DNA of 64,000 bases from contig CP107851.1 of assembly GCA_036013505.1 (NCBI GenBank), forward strand, positions 8,108,001 through 8,172,000, written 5' to 3'. Source of the stretch: Streptomyces sp. NBC_00510. GTDB taxonomy: Bacteria; Actinomycetota; Actinomycetes; Streptomycetales; Streptomycetaceae. Each line of letters starts with the position of its first letter. The first letter of the stretch is position 1. Of the stretch, positions 25,424 through 34,457 are shown piece by piece. Under the pieces are notes generated by a model that was not told the DNA's origin, did not search any database, and saw nothing but the letters and a program-made list of their open reading frames with translations. Both the position numbers and the translations under genes were made by a program.

Positions 25424-26131
25424 GTGACATCGGTCCCCGTCCCGCCCTGGCGCCCCGAGCGCAAGAAGGCCCCCCGCCGCAGCCTCAGCCGCGAGGCGAT
25501 CGTCACCGCGGCCCTGCACGTCGTCGACGCCGAAGGCCTCGACGCGCTGAGCATGCGCCGGGTCGCCCAGGAACTGGACACCGGCGCCGCCTCGCTCTAC
25601 GCGCACGTCGCCAACAAGGAGGAGCTGCTGGAGCTGCTCCTCGACCGCATCCAGGCCGACGTGACCCGCCCCGAGCCCGACCCGCAGCGGTGGCAGGAGC
25701 AGATCAAGGAGATGGCCCGGCAGGGCCGCCGCGTCCTCGTCGCCCACCGCGACCTCGCGCGCGCTGCCATCGGCCAGGGCATCCCCTTCGGCCCCAACGC
25801 CCTCCTCAACGCCGAGGCCATGCTCGCGATCTTCAAGGCCGGCGGCCTGTCCGACCGGGTCTGCGCCTACGGCGTGGACGCCCTCGCGCTCTTCGTCACC
25901 GCCACCGCGGTCGAGGAGAGCCTGCGCAACAGCCAGGGCTTCGGCGGGACGGGCGTCACCCTCGACGAGCACATCGCCCGCATCCGCGAGTACTTCGGCT
26001 CGCTGCCCCCCGCGCGCTTCCCCCACATCACGGGCATGGTCGACGCCCTCATGCGCGACGAGGGCGACGAACGCTTCGAGTTCGGCCTCGACCTCCTCGT
26101 CTCCGGCCTCGCCCGCCACGCCCCCGCCTGA
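25424..26131 (+). CDS. TetR-family repressor of the adjacent MFS pump
   Basis: 235 residues, GTG start with GGAGG 10 bp upstream. N-terminal HTH (about 20-65): LSREAIVTAALHVVDAEGLD, SMRRVAQELDTGAASLYAHV. The C-terminal ligand-binding domain has the TetR_C pattern with LFVTATAVEES. It almost certainly binds the operator array and represses both itself and the divergent transporter. Confidence 0.93.
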   Translation: MTSVPVPPWRPERKKAPRRSLSREAIVTAALHVVDAEGLDALSMRRVAQELDTGAASLYAHVANKEELLELLLDRIQADVTRPEPDPQRWQEQIKEMARQGRRVLVAHRDLARAAIGQGIPFGPNALLNAEAMLAIFKAGGLSDRVCAYGVDALALFVTATAVEESLRNSQGFGGTGVTLDEHIARIREYFGSLPPARFPHITGMVDALMRDEGDERFEFGLDLLVSGLARHAPA

Positions 26132-26160
26132 CGCGGGGCCTTTGCGGCTGCCGCGTGGGG

Positions 26161-26190
26161 GCACGTACTCGGCCGGAGCTGAGTACGTGC
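26161..26190. terminator. Inverted repeat after the tetR gene
   Basis: GCACGTACTC (26161-26170) and GAGTACGTGC (26181-26190) are perfect 10-bp arms with a 10-nt loop, 29 bp after the TetR stop. It is a likely factor-assisted terminator; an operator for the next gene is an alternative. Confidence 0.55.
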
Positions 26191-26229
26191 GCTCTGGTCG
26201 GTGCACAGGCGGGGCGGGACGCTCGGGTC

Positions 26230-26634
26230 ATGCGCCGATCAACAGCGAATCCCGCTTCCCGGTTGTTGCCGATCCTCCTGCTGGCGGTCGTCGCGTCGGC
26301 CGACTGGGCTGCCTGGCTGGGCTGGGACAGGCACCGTGATGTGCAGCCCGACGGCACCGTGACCGGTCCCTACGAAGCCTGGCAGGTCGCAGGGCTGGTC
26401 CTGACGCTCCTGGCGGTCGTGTGCTGGGCCGCGTCCCGCGGATTCGTCATGGCCGCCGTGCTCGGTACCACGCTCGGCCTGACCGCGGCCGCCTTCGTCG
26501 ACTGGTCGGACGACTCGAGCGGCCTCTTCGTGGTCGGCGTCGGGATGGTCCTGACCGGGAGCCTCGTCGTGACGGCCGTCATCGCCAAGGTGGTCGCCTC
26601 CGTGACAGGGGACGGACGAAGGACGAGGGCCTGA
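26230..26634 (+). CDS. Small integral membrane protein, unknown function
   Basis: 134 residues with about four hydrophobic segments (LLPILLLAVVASADWAAWLG near 12-31; VAGLVLTLLAVVCWAAS; VMAAVLGTTLGLTAAAFV; GVGMVLTGSLVVTAVIAKVV), separated by short charged loops. No recognised family. The ATG at 26230 has only a weak Shine-Dalgarno. It appears monocistronic. Confidence 0.7.
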   Translation: MRRSTANPASRLLPILLLAVVASADWAAWLGWDRHRDVQPDGTVTGPYEAWQVAGLVLTLLAVVCWAASRGFVMAAVLGTTLGLTAAAFVDWSDDSSGLFVVGVGMVLTGSLVVTAVIAKVVASVTGDGRRTRA

Positions 26635-26702
26635 CGCACTGCATCCACGCCGGGGCATGAGGGGTGGTGGTGCCCACGGGGCCAGAATTCACCGGAACGA
26701 CG

Positions 26703-26732
26703 TTGTAATGAAAACATCCCGGGCCCTAGTCT
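26703..26732 (+). promoter_or_regulatory. Vegetative-type promoter for the hemerythrin gene
   Basis: TTGTAA (26703-26708) and TAGTCT (26727-26732) with 18-bp spacing. Transcription would begin near 26739, which excludes the in-frame ATG at 26708 and supports the start at 26762. Confidence 0.6.
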
Positions 26733-26761
26733 CCGAGCAGGACGGCGACGGGGAGGTCGAC

Positions 26762-27451
26762 ATGGGGACGGGTTCCGCACCCGCGGACACGCGGATGATG
26801 AGGATCGTGCACGGCGCGCTCCGCCGTGACCTGGAGCGCACGCGGACGGTGTTGTCCACCGAGCCGCATCCGCAGCCGGGGCAGGGGAGCGCGGTCGGCC
26901 GGCACGTCGTGTGGCTGATGGAGTTCCTCCACGCGCACCACATCGGCGAGGACGAGGGCCTGTGGCCGCTGGTGCGCGAGCGCGACCCGTCCACCGGGCC
27001 GCTGCTGGACTCGCTGGACGCCGACCACCGCCGGATCACCCCGGCGGCCGTGACCGTGACGGACGCCGCCCGGCGGTACGCGGAGACGGCCTCCGACCAG
27101 GCGCGCGTCATTCTGCTGGCGGCGCTCGACGCGTTGACGGACGTCCTCGTACCGCACCTGGAGCGCGAGGTCGAGCAGGCCATGCCCGTCGTGTCGGCCA
27201 CCCTCACGCAGGCCGAGTGGCACGCCTGGGACCAGCGGTACAACGTGAAGTCCAAGTCGTTCACGCAGCTCGGCATGGAGGGGCACTGGCTGCTCGACGG
27301 CATCGACCCCGAGGGGCACCGGATCGTGGTCGCTCTGGTGCCCCCGGTCCCGCGCTTCATCCTGCTGCACGGCTTCGCCCGCGCCTACCGGCGGCGCCTG
27401 GCGCAATGGTGGCGGCCGCAGGACCCCGAGCGGGGCGGGGCGGTCCGCTGA
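26762..27451 (+). CDS. Hemerythrin HHE-domain protein
   Basis: 229 residues. Four-helix HHE domain with likely iron ligands His, His, Glu/His, His in IVHGALRRDLERT, FLHAHHIGEDEGLW, SLDADHRRI and VPHLEREVEQAMP (about 15-140). Bacterial hemerythrins bind O2 or NO, or act in redox/iron sensing. GGGAGG lies about 6 bp before the chosen ATG. Its stop overlaps the start of a TetR gene (TGATG), so the pair is coupled. Confidence 0.88.
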   Translation: MGTGSAPADTRMMRIVHGALRRDLERTRTVLSTEPHPQPGQGSAVGRHVVWLMEFLHAHHIGEDEGLWPLVRERDPSTGPLLDSLDADHRRITPAAVTVTDAARRYAETASDQARVILLAALDALTDVLVPHLEREVEQAMPVVSATLTQAEWHAWDQRYNVKSKSFTQLGMEGHWLLDGIDPEGHRIVVALVPPVPRFILLHGFARAYRRRLAQWWRPQDPERGGAVR

Positions 27452-28083
27452 TGGCGGAGCAGGAGGAACCCCGGGCACGGCGCGCGTACCGTTCACCGCG
27501 ACGCGAGCAGCAGGCGGGGGAGACCCGGGCCGTCGTGCTGGCCGCGGCCGTCCGGCTGTTCGGCGAGCGGGGGTGGGCGGCGACCGGGATGCGTGACGTC
27601 GCCCGCGAGGCCGGGGTGTCGGTCGAGACGGTGTACGCGGGCTTCCGGTCCAAGGGCGAACTGCTGATGGCCGCGCTCGACGTCGCCGTCGTCGGCGACG
27701 CGGAGCCCGAAGCGCTCGCCGAACGCCCGGAGTTCGCCGGACTCGCGTCGGGGACCCGGCAGGAGCGGATCGCCGCCGCCGCGCGGCTGGTCACCGCGAT
27801 CCACCGGCGCACCGCCGGTGTGCACCTCGCGCTGCGCGAGGCGGCCGCCTCCAACGGCGACCTGGCGGGGAAGCTGCGGGACAACCAGCGGCGCCGGCGC
27901 GTCAGCGTCGAGCAGGGCATGACCGGCGTCACGGGCCGTGCGGTGACCCGGGAGGAGCTCGACGGGGTGTGGGCGGTCCTCGGCGTCGAGGTCTACCACC
28001 TGCTGACCGGGATCTCCGGCTGGACACCGCAGCAGTACGAACAGTGGGTGGCCGGTGTCATCGACCGGCTGCTCGACGCGTAA
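27451..28083 (+). CDS. TetR-family regulator coupled to the hemerythrin gene
   Basis: 210 residues; HTH about 20-65 (AVVLAAAVRLFGERGWAATG, then MRDVAREAGVSVETVYAGFR). The C-terminal domain has a terminal YHLLTGISGWTPQQYEQWV helix pair. It overlaps the hemerythrin stop by 1 bp. No obvious operator stands out near the hemerythrin promoter. Ligand unknown. Confidence 0.9.
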   Translation: MAEQEEPRARRAYRSPRREQQAGETRAVVLAAAVRLFGERGWAATGMRDVAREAGVSVETVYAGFRSKGELLMAALDVAVVGDAEPEALAERPEFAGLASGTRQERIAAAARLVTAIHRRTAGVHLALREAAASNGDLAGKLRDNQRRRRVSVEQGMTGVTGRAVTREELDGVWAVLGVEVYHLLTGISGWTPQQYEQWVAGVIDRLLDA

Positions 28084-28116
28084 GACCTGAACACATGATC
28101 TGGAGGGGGAGGAACA

Positions 28117-28629
28117 ATGAGGGGTAACGGGAGGGAGCGGGGCGTCGCCCGGACGTGCCGCACCGAGGTGGTCGTCGACGCGCCGCCCGAGGCCGTGTGG
28201 CGCGTCGTCGCGGACGTGACCCGGACCAGCGAGTGGAGCCACGAGTGCCACCGGGTCACCTGGCTGCGCGGGGCGAGCACGGCGGCACCGGGCGCCCGCT
28301 TCCGCGGCCGCAACCGATCGGGCCGGCTGAGGTGGAGCCGGGTCTGCGAGATCGTGGCGTTCGAGGCCCCGCACCGGATCACGTGGCGCACCGTCGCCAC
28401 CCCGCTCTTCCCCGACAGCACCGACTGGACCATCGCGGTGGAGCCGGCGGGCACGGGGACACGGGTGGTGCAGACCTACCGGATGAGGAACACGCCCGCC
28501 TGGTTCCGGTGGCTCGTGGGCAGACTGGTCCCGGCCCACCTCGACCGCAGCGGTGACCTCACCGACGACCTGCGCCGCATCGGGACGATCGCCGCCCGCG
28601 ACGCGCGGACCGCCGCGGCACGGCCCTGA
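28117..28629 (+). CDS. SRPBCC (START-like) family protein
   Basis: 170 residues with the polyketide-cyclase/START-like fold: VVVDAPPEAVWRVVADVTRT at the N-terminus, RNRSGRLRWSRVCEIVAFEA, and a C-terminal helix FRWLVGRLVPAHLDRSGDLT. Strong GGAGGGGGAGGAA ribosome site. It is 33 bp after the TetR gene and may be co-transcribed with it. Binds hydrophobic ligands in general; no specific role predicted. Confidence 0.85.
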   Translation: MRGNGRERGVARTCRTEVVVDAPPEAVWRVVADVTRTSEWSHECHRVTWLRGASTAAPGARFRGRNRSGRLRWSRVCEIVAFEAPHRITWRTVATPLFPDSTDWTIAVEPAGTGTRVVQTYRMRNTPAWFRWLVGRLVPAHLDRSGDLTDDLRRIGTIAARDARTAAARP

Positions 28630-28653
28630 GGACGGGCCGGCGGCCGGGAAGCC

Positions 28654-28815
28654 TCAGCGGGGCGTGCGGATCGCGAACACCCCGATCGTGGCCAGGGTGA
28701 GGACGACCCAGGCGAACCACACCCATCCGTTGGGGCCGAGCGCCACCGTGTACGCGGTCACGGCGACCAGACACGCCACCGTGCACGTGATCATCGCCTT
28801 GGCAGGTGTGGGCAT
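28654..28815 (-). CDS. Small two-helix membrane protein
   Basis: 53 residues with two hydrophobic helices (MITCTVACLVAVTAYTVALG and WVWFAWVVLTLATIGVFAI) joined by a tight PNG turn. GGGAGGAGG precedes the ATG at good spacing, which makes a small gene here convincing. The same N-terminal pattern recurs in streptomycete small membrane proteins; function unknown. Confidence 0.65.
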   Translation of the reverse strand: MPTPAKAMITCTVACLVAVTAYTVALGPNGWVWFAWVVLTLATIGVFAIRTPR

Positions 28816-28886
28816 CCCTGGCCTCCTCCCCGGGGGCCGCGCGGCGGCGGCCCGGACTCCATGGTCCCGCCGCCGCCCGCCGTGCG

Positions 28887-29957
28887 CTACCAGTCGCCGT
28901 CGGTGACCTGACCCTCGTCCCCCAGCTGCTGCACCTGACCCGGGTGCGGCGCCACCCACGGCGACTCGTCCTCGCCGAGCCAGTCGCCGACCGGCTTCAC
29001 CTGGGTGAGCGTGCCGGGCGCCGCCAGGTCCTCGGCGTCGGCGTCGTAGTAGTCGAACCAGGGCAGTCCGGCGGCGGTGTACGCGGCGCGGTTGACCGGG
29101 GAGGGGGGAGCCGGCTCGCCGGTGATGCGGCGCCATTCCGGCACCGTCGTCAGGTGGACGTAGACCCGGCCCGATGGCCGCGCGCGCCAGTCGGAGGGCT
29201 TGCGGTCGTCGCGGTAGACCTCCTGCCGCATGCGGCCGCCGGCGCCCAGCCCCATGGAGACCGGGGACCGTTCCGCGCCCCCCGCCCGGCGCGCGGCGCC
29301 CCCCGGACGCGGGACGCCCCCCGGGGCCGGCGGAGGGGCGGCCGCCGGGGCGGCCATCGGCATCGCCCCCGGGGCGCCGCCGTAGCCGCCGAAGGCCGCG
29401 CGGCGCGTGCTCTCCCGGCGCCGCTGCTCGGCCCGCCACGCCGCCAACTGCTCCTCGCCGAGTTCGGACACCTGCAGCTGCACCCCGCCCCAGACCTCCT
29501 CGCCGGTGACCTGGCCCTCGACGGTCGCGCCCAGGCCCAGGGGCACGGCCACGAACTGCCGGATCGTCCCGGAGCCCGAGTTGATGCCGTCCAGCCAAGG
29601 CTGGCGCGGCAGCACCACGTAGTTCTGCGGGTCCTGCGACAGCCGGTCGCTCCACGGCCGCCCCGACACCGCGCACACCTTGCCGACGCCCACCTGGAGC
29701 GCGGCCGGCGCGGAGGCCGAGAAGCTGAGCCACATGGCCTCGCGCTGGTAGACGGGGAGCATGACCCCGCCCCGTGCGAGCCATTCTTGGGGGGCGGTGT
29801 CGGGATGGTCGGAGACCCGGCGCAGCGGGAAGGTGCCGATCCCGGGTGGGAGCGGATGCGTCCCCGTCTCCGGCAGCCGCAGGGTGCGCATGAAGCGCAC
29901 CGTGACGCCGCCCGGCAACTGCAGCGCGTCGCCCGATATCCGTACCTGGTCGCCCAT
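28887..29957 (-). CDS. Conserved streptomycete protein of unknown function
   Basis: 356 residues, no signal peptide or membrane helix. An N-terminal globular part (about 1-180: VYQREAMWLSFSASAPAALQ, VGVGKVCAVSG) is followed by a Pro/Ala/Gly-rich linker (about 190-235) and a C-terminal part with WFDYYDADAEDL and VKPVGDWLGEDESPWV. The linker implies two domains. It lies 31 bp downstream of the CtaG-like gene, possibly in the same transcript. I do not recognise the family. Confidence 0.8.
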   Translation of the reverse strand: MGDQVRISGDALQLPGGVTVRFMRTLRLPETGTHPLPPGIGTFPLRRVSDHPDTAPQEWLARGGVMLPVYQREAMWLSFSASAPAALQVGVGKVCAVSGRPWSDRLSQDPQNYVVLPRQPWLDGINSGSGTIRQFVAVPLGLGATVEGQVTGEEVWGGVQLQVSELGEEQLAAWRAEQRRRESTRRAAFGGYGGAPGAMPMAAPAAAPPPAPGGVPRPGGAARRAGGAERSPVSMGLGAGGRMRQEVYRDDRKPSDWRARPSGRVYVHLTTVPEWRRITGEPAPPSPVNRAAYTAAGLPWFDYYDADAEDLAAPGTLTQVKPVGDWLGEDESPWVAPHPGQVQQLGDEGQVTDGDW

Positions 29958-29988
29958 CGCGGGCCTCCCTTCGCGGCGGGCGGCCCCG

Positions 29989-30942
29989 TCAGCCGCGACC
30001 CCGTGCCTCCAAGGATGCCAAGTACGCGTTGTAGGCTGCCAGTTCCGCGTCGCCGTCGCGGTCCGCGGCGCGGTCCTTGCGACGCGCCTGGCGCTGGTCG
30101 GAGGTGTACCACTGGATCAGCAGCGCCACGAGGACGATCACCGACGGGATCTCGCTGAACGCCCACGCGATGCCGCCGGCCGCGGTCTGGTCGTCCAGCG
30201 CGTCGATCCCCAGCGAGGCGGACGGGTGCTCGAAGGCGCCGATCATCGGCTCGCTCGCCATCATCAGGGCGATGCCGAAGAAGGCGTGGAACGGCATCCC
30301 GGCGAACAGTTCGAGGATGCGCATCACATGGCTCGGCCGGTTCGGCCCCGGGTCCACGCCCATGATCGGCCAGAAGAACACCAGGCCCACGGCGAGGAAG
30401 TGGACCATCATCGCGATGTGCCCGGTCCGGCTGCCCATCAGGGTGTCGAACAGCGGGGTGAAGTAGAGCCCGTACAGGCTGGCGATGAACAGCGGGATGG
30501 TGAACGCCGGATGCGTGATCACCCGCAGGTAGCGGCTGTGCAGCAGCGCCACCAGCAGCTCCCGCGGGCCCTTGCGGCCGCGTCCCGCCGTCGGCAGCGC
30601 CCGTAGCGTCAGGGTCACGGGGGCGCCCAGCAGCAGGAGGATGGGGGAGACCATGCTGACGACCATGTGCTGCACCATGTGGACGCTGAACATGACCATG
30701 CCGTAGTCGTTCAGCGCGGTGCACATCACCAGGGCGATGGACAGCACACCGGCGACGAAGGCGACGATCCGTCCGGCCGACCAGCGGTCGCCGCGCCGCA
30801 GCAGTCGTACGACGCCCCAGCCGTAGAGCGCGAGCGCGAGCAGACAGCCGGCCAGGAAGACCGGATCCCCGCTGAACTCGAGCCCCCGGCCGAGGGTGAA
30901 CGGCGGGAGCTCCGCCGTCATCCCGTGTCCGCCGTGGTCCAT
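29989..30942 (-). CDS. CtaG/Caa3-type cytochrome c oxidase assembly protein
   Basis: 317-residue polytopic membrane protein with about seven helices. Signature histidines MFSVHMVQHMVVSMVSPILL (about 85-104), ALLHSRYLRVITHPA and MMVHFLAVGLVFFWPIMGVD are typical of the actinobacterial CtaG family, implicated in copper delivery to cytochrome oxidase. The N-terminus MDHGGHGM is metal-binding in character. Structural genes of the oxidase are not in this window. Confidence 0.9.
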   Translation of the reverse strand: MDHGGHGMTAELPPFTLGRGLEFSGDPVFLAGCLLALALYGWGVVRLLRRGDRWSAGRIVAFVAGVLSIALVMCTALNDYGMVMFSVHMVQHMVVSMVSPILLLLGAPVTLTLRALPTAGRGRKGPRELLVALLHSRYLRVITHPAFTIPLFIASLYGLYFTPLFDTLMGSRTGHIAMMVHFLAVGLVFFWPIMGVDPGPNRPSHVMRILELFAGMPFHAFFGIALMMASEPMIGAFEHPSASLGIDALDDQTAAGGIAWAFSEIPSVIVLVALLIQWYTSDQRQARRKDRAADRDGDAELAAYNAYLASLEARGRG

Positions 30943-31025
30943 CCGTCACTCTCCTGTCGTGCCTGCCGCACGCACCGCGCCGTCGGCAATGTGCCGGTTG
31001 GGGCGGGTGCGCCCGCACCAGACTA

Positions 31026-31063
31026 GAACCGCCCCCGGCCGCGCTCGCGACCGGGGGCGGTTC
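31026..31063. terminator. Hairpin terminator after pfkA
   Basis: GAACCGCCCCCGG (31026-31038) and CCGGGGGCGGTTC (31051-31063) are perfect 13-bp arms with a 12-nt loop, 20 bp after the pfkA stop on minus. Confidence 0.85.
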
Positions 31064-31082
31064 GAGGGGTGCGATCAGCGCG

Positions 31083-32108
31083 TCACAGCACGCACTCGGC
31101 CTCGACGTAGCGCTCGGAGGGGACGGTCTTGAGGTGCTCGACGGCGGTGGCGAGGGGCACCAGCGTGATGTCGGTGCCGCGCAGCGCCGTCATCATGCCG
31201 AAGTCGCCGTTGTGCGCGGCCTCGACCGCGTGCCAGCCGAAGCGGGTGGCCAGCACCCGGTCGTAGGCGGTGGGGGTGCCGCCGCGCTGCACGTGGCCGA
31301 GGATGACCGGGCGGGCCTCCTTGCCCAGCCGCTCCTCCAGCTCGATCGAGAGCCGGGTGGCGATGCCGGTGAAGCGCTCGTGGCCGTAGACGTCCTTGAC
31401 GCCCGACTCGAAGTCCATCGTGCCCTCGCGCGGCTTCGCGCCCTCGGAGACCACGACGATCGCGAACTTCTTGCCCGCGGAGAAGCGCTCGCCGACCCGC
31501 TGGGTCAGCTCCGCGACGTCGAAGGGACGCTCGGGCACGACGATCGCGTGCGCGCCGGCCGCCATGCCGGAGTGCAGGGCGATCCAGCCGGTGTGGCGGC
31601 CCATGACCTCGACGATGAGCACGCGCTGGTGCGATTCGGCGGTGGTCTTCAGGCGGTCCAGCGCCTCGGTGGCCACCGTCACGGCGGTGTCGAAGCCGAA
31701 GGTGACGTCGGTGGAGGCGATGTCGTTGTCGATCGTCTTGGGCACGCCCACGATCGGCAGGCCGTTGTCGGACAGCAGCCGGGCCGCCTTGAGGGTGCCC
31801 TCGCCGCCGATCGGGATGATCGCGTCGAGACCCAGGTCGGCGACGTGTCCCTTGGCGCGCTCGACGCCGTCCCGCAGGTGCTCGGGGCGGACCCGGGAGG
31901 AGCCGAGGATGGTGCCGCCACGGGCCAGGATGCCGCCGACCGCGTCGAGGTCGAGCTTGCGGTAGTCGCACTCGAGGAGGCCCTTCCACCCGTCGTGGAA
32001 ACCTATGACCTCGTCCCCGTGGTCGACGACCGCGCGGTGCACGACCGACCGGATGACGGCGTTGAGGCCGGGGCAGTCGCCGCCGCTCGTCAGCACACCA
32101 ATACGCAT
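31083..32108 (-). CDS. pfkA: 6-phosphofructokinase, actinobacterial mixed-substrate group
   Basis: 341 residues; phosphorylates fructose 6-phosphate in glycolysis. The phosphoryl-donor determinant is GGEGT with Gly104, characteristic of ATP-dependent enzymes. The substrate motif is PKTIDND with Lys124, the residue usual in PPi-type enzymes. This Gly104/Lys124 combination is the known actinobacterial ATP-PFK pattern. Other motifs: TSGGDCPGLNAVIR (8-20), EVMGRHTGW, LGHVQRGGTPTAYDR. S. coelicolor has three paralogues; this corresponds by context, from memory, to PfkA3. Confidence 0.95.
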   Translation of the reverse strand: MRIGVLTSGGDCPGLNAVIRSVVHRAVVDHGDEVIGFHDGWKGLLECDYRKLDLDAVGGILARGGTILGSSRVRPEHLRDGVERAKGHVADLGLDAIIPIGGEGTLKAARLLSDNGLPIVGVPKTIDNDIASTDVTFGFDTAVTVATEALDRLKTTAESHQRVLIVEVMGRHTGWIALHSGMAAGAHAIVVPERPFDVAELTQRVGERFSAGKKFAIVVVSEGAKPREGTMDFESGVKDVYGHERFTGIATRLSIELEERLGKEARPVILGHVQRGGTPTAYDRVLATRFGWHAVEAAHNGDFGMMTALRGTDITLVPLATAVEHLKTVPSERYVEAECVL

Positions 32109-32295
32109 TTGCTCGTTACTCCTGAAAGATCGATCCGGGCGCCGGACGCCGTCGTCCGGATGGACCCGCGGCGACGCGCACCGCTGCTCACTACGTTATC
32201 GAGCCGGGCGCGGGCGGCGGAAACGCCGCCCGCACTGCGGACACAACCCGGCCCTGGCCCCGTTTCCCCCGGTCGGACCCGCGACGTTGCGGACC

Positions 32296-33024
32296 TCAGG
32301 CGGGCTGGGACGCCGCCGCGATGCGCTCGGCGCGCAGCGCCTCGTACCACTGGTCGTCGACCGGCGGCAGCGCCCTGACGTCCATCGCCAGCTTGATCAG
32401 CATGTCCGCGATCTGGGGATTGCGGGCCATGACGGGGCCGTGCATGTAGGTGCCGAAGACGGTGTCGTTGTACGCGCCCTCGGTCCCGTCGCCGGTGCCG
32501 TTGCCGTTGCCGAAGCGGGTCCGGGCGAGCGGGCGGGCCTGCTTGCCGACGTGCGTGACGCCCTGGTGGTTCTCGAAGCCGGTCAGCGGGGGCAGACCGA
32601 GCGCGGGGTCGATGTCGGCCAGCACGTCGCCGACGCAGCGCTCGCCCTCGCCGCGGACGCTCACGACGTCCAGCAGGCCGAGGCCCGGCTCGGGACGGCC
32701 GAGGTCGTTGACGAACTCGTGGCCGATGATCTGGTAGCCGGCGCACACCGAGAAGACGATGGCCCCGTTGTCGACCGCGCGGTTCAGCCCGCCGTCGCGG
32801 CGCAGCCGCTCGGCGGCCAGCCGCTGCGGGCGGTCCTCGCCGCCGCCGATGAGGTAGATGTCGCCCGAGGTCGGGATGGGCTGGTCGGACCGGACGTCGA
32901 TCCGGGTGACCGGCACCCGCCGCTGGCGGGCCCGGCGCTCGGTGACCAGGACGTTGCCCTGGTCGCCGTAGGTGCTCAGCAGGTCGGGGTAGACCCACAC
33001 CAGACGCAGGCTGGAGTCGCTCAC
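32296..33024 (-). CDS. gatD: Lipid II isoglutaminyl synthase, glutaminase subunit GatD
   Basis: 242 residues, class I (CobB/CobQ-like) glutamine amidotransferase that supplies ammonia to MurT for amidating D-Glu in lipid II. Nucleophile Cys94 (FSVCAGYQIIG) and His195 (TYMHGP) are placed as in S. aureus GatD (Cys94/His189). YGDQGNVLVL-like N-terminal motif is YGDQGNVLVTERRA. It is immediately downstream of murT (31-bp gap), the universal arrangement. Confidence 0.93.
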   Translation of the reverse strand: MSDSSLRLVWVYPDLLSTYGDQGNVLVTERRARQRRVPVTRIDVRSDQPIPTSGDIYLIGGGEDRPQRLAAERLRRDGGLNRAVDNGAIVFSVCAGYQIIGHEFVNDLGRPEPGLGLLDVVSVRGEGERCVGDVLADIDPALGLPPLTGFENHQGVTHVGKQARPLARTRFGNGNGTGDGTEGAYNDTVFGTYMHGPVMARNPQIADMLIKLAMDVRALPPVDDQWYEALRAERIAAASQPA

Positions 33025-33055
33025 AGCGTGTTCTCCTGTCGAAACGGGTCTTCGG

Positions 33056-34294
33056 TCAGTTGCCGACGCGGCGGCGCAGGTCCTGGAAGGCGGTGTAGTT
33101 GGCGATGGCCTCGATCCGGCCGGCCGGCGAGGTGCGCACCGCCTCGTCGAAGTCCTGGCACACCTCGAACCGCAGCCCCGCCACCTCGAGCCGGACCGCG
33201 AGGTCCAGCTTGCGGTCGCCGATGACCCGGATCGGGTGACCGGCCAGGCGGGTGTAGTCCACGTCCCACAGCCAGGAGGTGTCCGTGCCGTCGGCCCCGC
33301 GGGCGTTCACCGAGAGGATCACCGGGGTGGGCGGGCCGTCGATCAGCGAGAAGGTCTCCAGCCACCCGGCCGGGTTCTTCGCCAGCAGCAGCCGTACGTC
33401 GCGGTCCTGGAAGGACACCACGTCGTAGCGGCCGGCGACGGCCTGCACCTTGTACATCCGCTCCAGGGCGACCTTGGGGTCGACCCCGAACGCGGCCGCC
33501 GCGGCGGCCGACACGGCGGCGTTGGACTTGTTGGCACGGCCGGGCAGCTGGAGCTGGATCGGCCACGCGGACCCGTACGGGTCGATCACGTGGTCGCCGG
33601 ACAACGCCCAGGTCGGCGTCGGGCGGCGGAAACCGCACTCGCCGCAGAACCAGTCCTCGGCCGGCCGCTGCAGGACACCGCCGCAGGAGGGGCAGGACCA
33701 GGCGTCGTCCTTCCACTCCTGGCCCGCCGCGACCCAGACGACGGTCGGGCACGAGGAGGCGGCCCAGGTGATCAGCGGGTCGTCGGCGTTGGCGATGATG
33801 ATGGCGTCCGAGCCGGCCAGGCCCTCGCGCCACTTCTCGGCGAGCATGCGGGTCTCGGCGGCGCGGTCCAGCTGGTCCCGGGAGAGGTTGAGCAGGGCGA
33901 TGGCCTTGGGCTTGACGTCACGGGCCACGCCGGCCAGGTACTTCTCGTCGACCTCGATCACGCCGTAGCGGGCCTCGGAGCCGCCGGCGAGCGCCGAGGT
34001 GATGCCGGCGGGCATGTTGGCGCCCAGGGCGTTGGAGACGACCTCGCCGTTGGCACGCAGCGCCTCGGCGAGCAGCCTCGTCGTGGTGGTCTTGCCGTTG
34101 GTGGCCGAAACGAGCACGACGTCGAGATGGGTCGCCAGCCGGGCCAGCAGATCAGGGTCGAGTTTCAGGGCAACCCGGCCGCCGATCACCGACCCGCTGC
34201 CGCGCCCCGCCGCACGCGACACTGCCGCCGCGGCCTTGCCCGCCGTCACGGCCAGCTTCGCCCGCGGCGACAGTGGCTCCGCATTGCCTGCCAT
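33056..34294 (-). CDS. murT: Lipid II isoglutaminyl synthase, Mur-ligase subunit MurT
   Basis: 412 residues; ATP-dependent Mur-ligase-like enzyme amidating the gamma-linked glutamate of peptidoglycan precursors with GatD. P-loop ATNGKTTT (64-71), MurT-specific ribbon zinc finger Cys201, Cys204, Cys217, Cys220 (CPSCGG...FCGEC), and a C-terminal DUF1727 domain (LLLAKNPAGWLETF onward). The ATG complementary to 34292-34294 is the family-like start. It is divergent from def. Confidence 0.95.
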   Translation of the reverse strand: MAGNAEPLSPRAKLAVTAGKAAAAVSRAAGRGSGSVIGGRVALKLDPDLLARLATHLDVVLVSATNGKTTTTRLLAEALRANGEVVSNALGANMPAGITSALAGGSEARYGVIEVDEKYLAGVARDVKPKAIALLNLSRDQLDRAAETRMLAEKWREGLAGSDAIIIANADDPLITWAASSCPTVVWVAAGQEWKDDAWSCPSCGGVLQRPAEDWFCGECGFRRPTPTWALSGDHVIDPYGSAWPIQLQLPGRANKSNAAVSAAAAAAFGVDPKVALERMYKVQAVAGRYDVVSFQDRDVRLLLAKNPAGWLETFSLIDGPPTPVILSVNARGADGTDTSWLWDVDYTRLAGHPIRVIGDRKLDLAVRLEVAGLRFEVCQDFDEAVRTSPAGRIEAIANYTAFQDLRRRVGN

Positions 34295-34444
34295 CGTCTC
34301 CACATCCTCCTCGCGTCCGGCCCCGCGCACCTCCCCGGCGGTCGGGCCGGAGTGCGTGCCCCGGGCCGTTGCACCGGCCGGAAGGCATCGGTCGCCGATC
34401 AGCCTATCCACTTCCCCCACCGGCGCTGAAACGAGCCGCCCCCG

Positions 34445-34450
34445 TACGCT
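34445..34450 (+). promoter_or_regulatory. -10 box for leaderless def
   Basis: TACGCT is followed by 7 nt and then the def ATG at 34458, so transcription should start at or within a base of the start codon. Confidence 0.55.
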
Positions 34451-34457
34451 GGCCCGC

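Noticed and set aside
23863..26634. Very long plus-strand frame spanning the MFS and TetR region
   Set aside because: It is a GC-driven shadow. Only its last 134 codons (from 26230) look like a protein; the rest is antisense to the MFS gene or out of frame with tetR.
26657..26761. Upstream starts for the hemerythrin gene (including ATG 26708)
   Set aside because: A TTGTAA-N18-TAGTCT promoter overlaps them, and GGGAGG before 26762 fits a start there.
31083..32108. pfkA as a pyrophosphate-dependent enzyme because of Lys124 (PKTIDND)
   Set aside because: Gly104 (GGEGT) is the stronger donor determinant and indicates ATP use; the Gly104/Lys124 mix is normal for actinobacterial ATP-PFKs.
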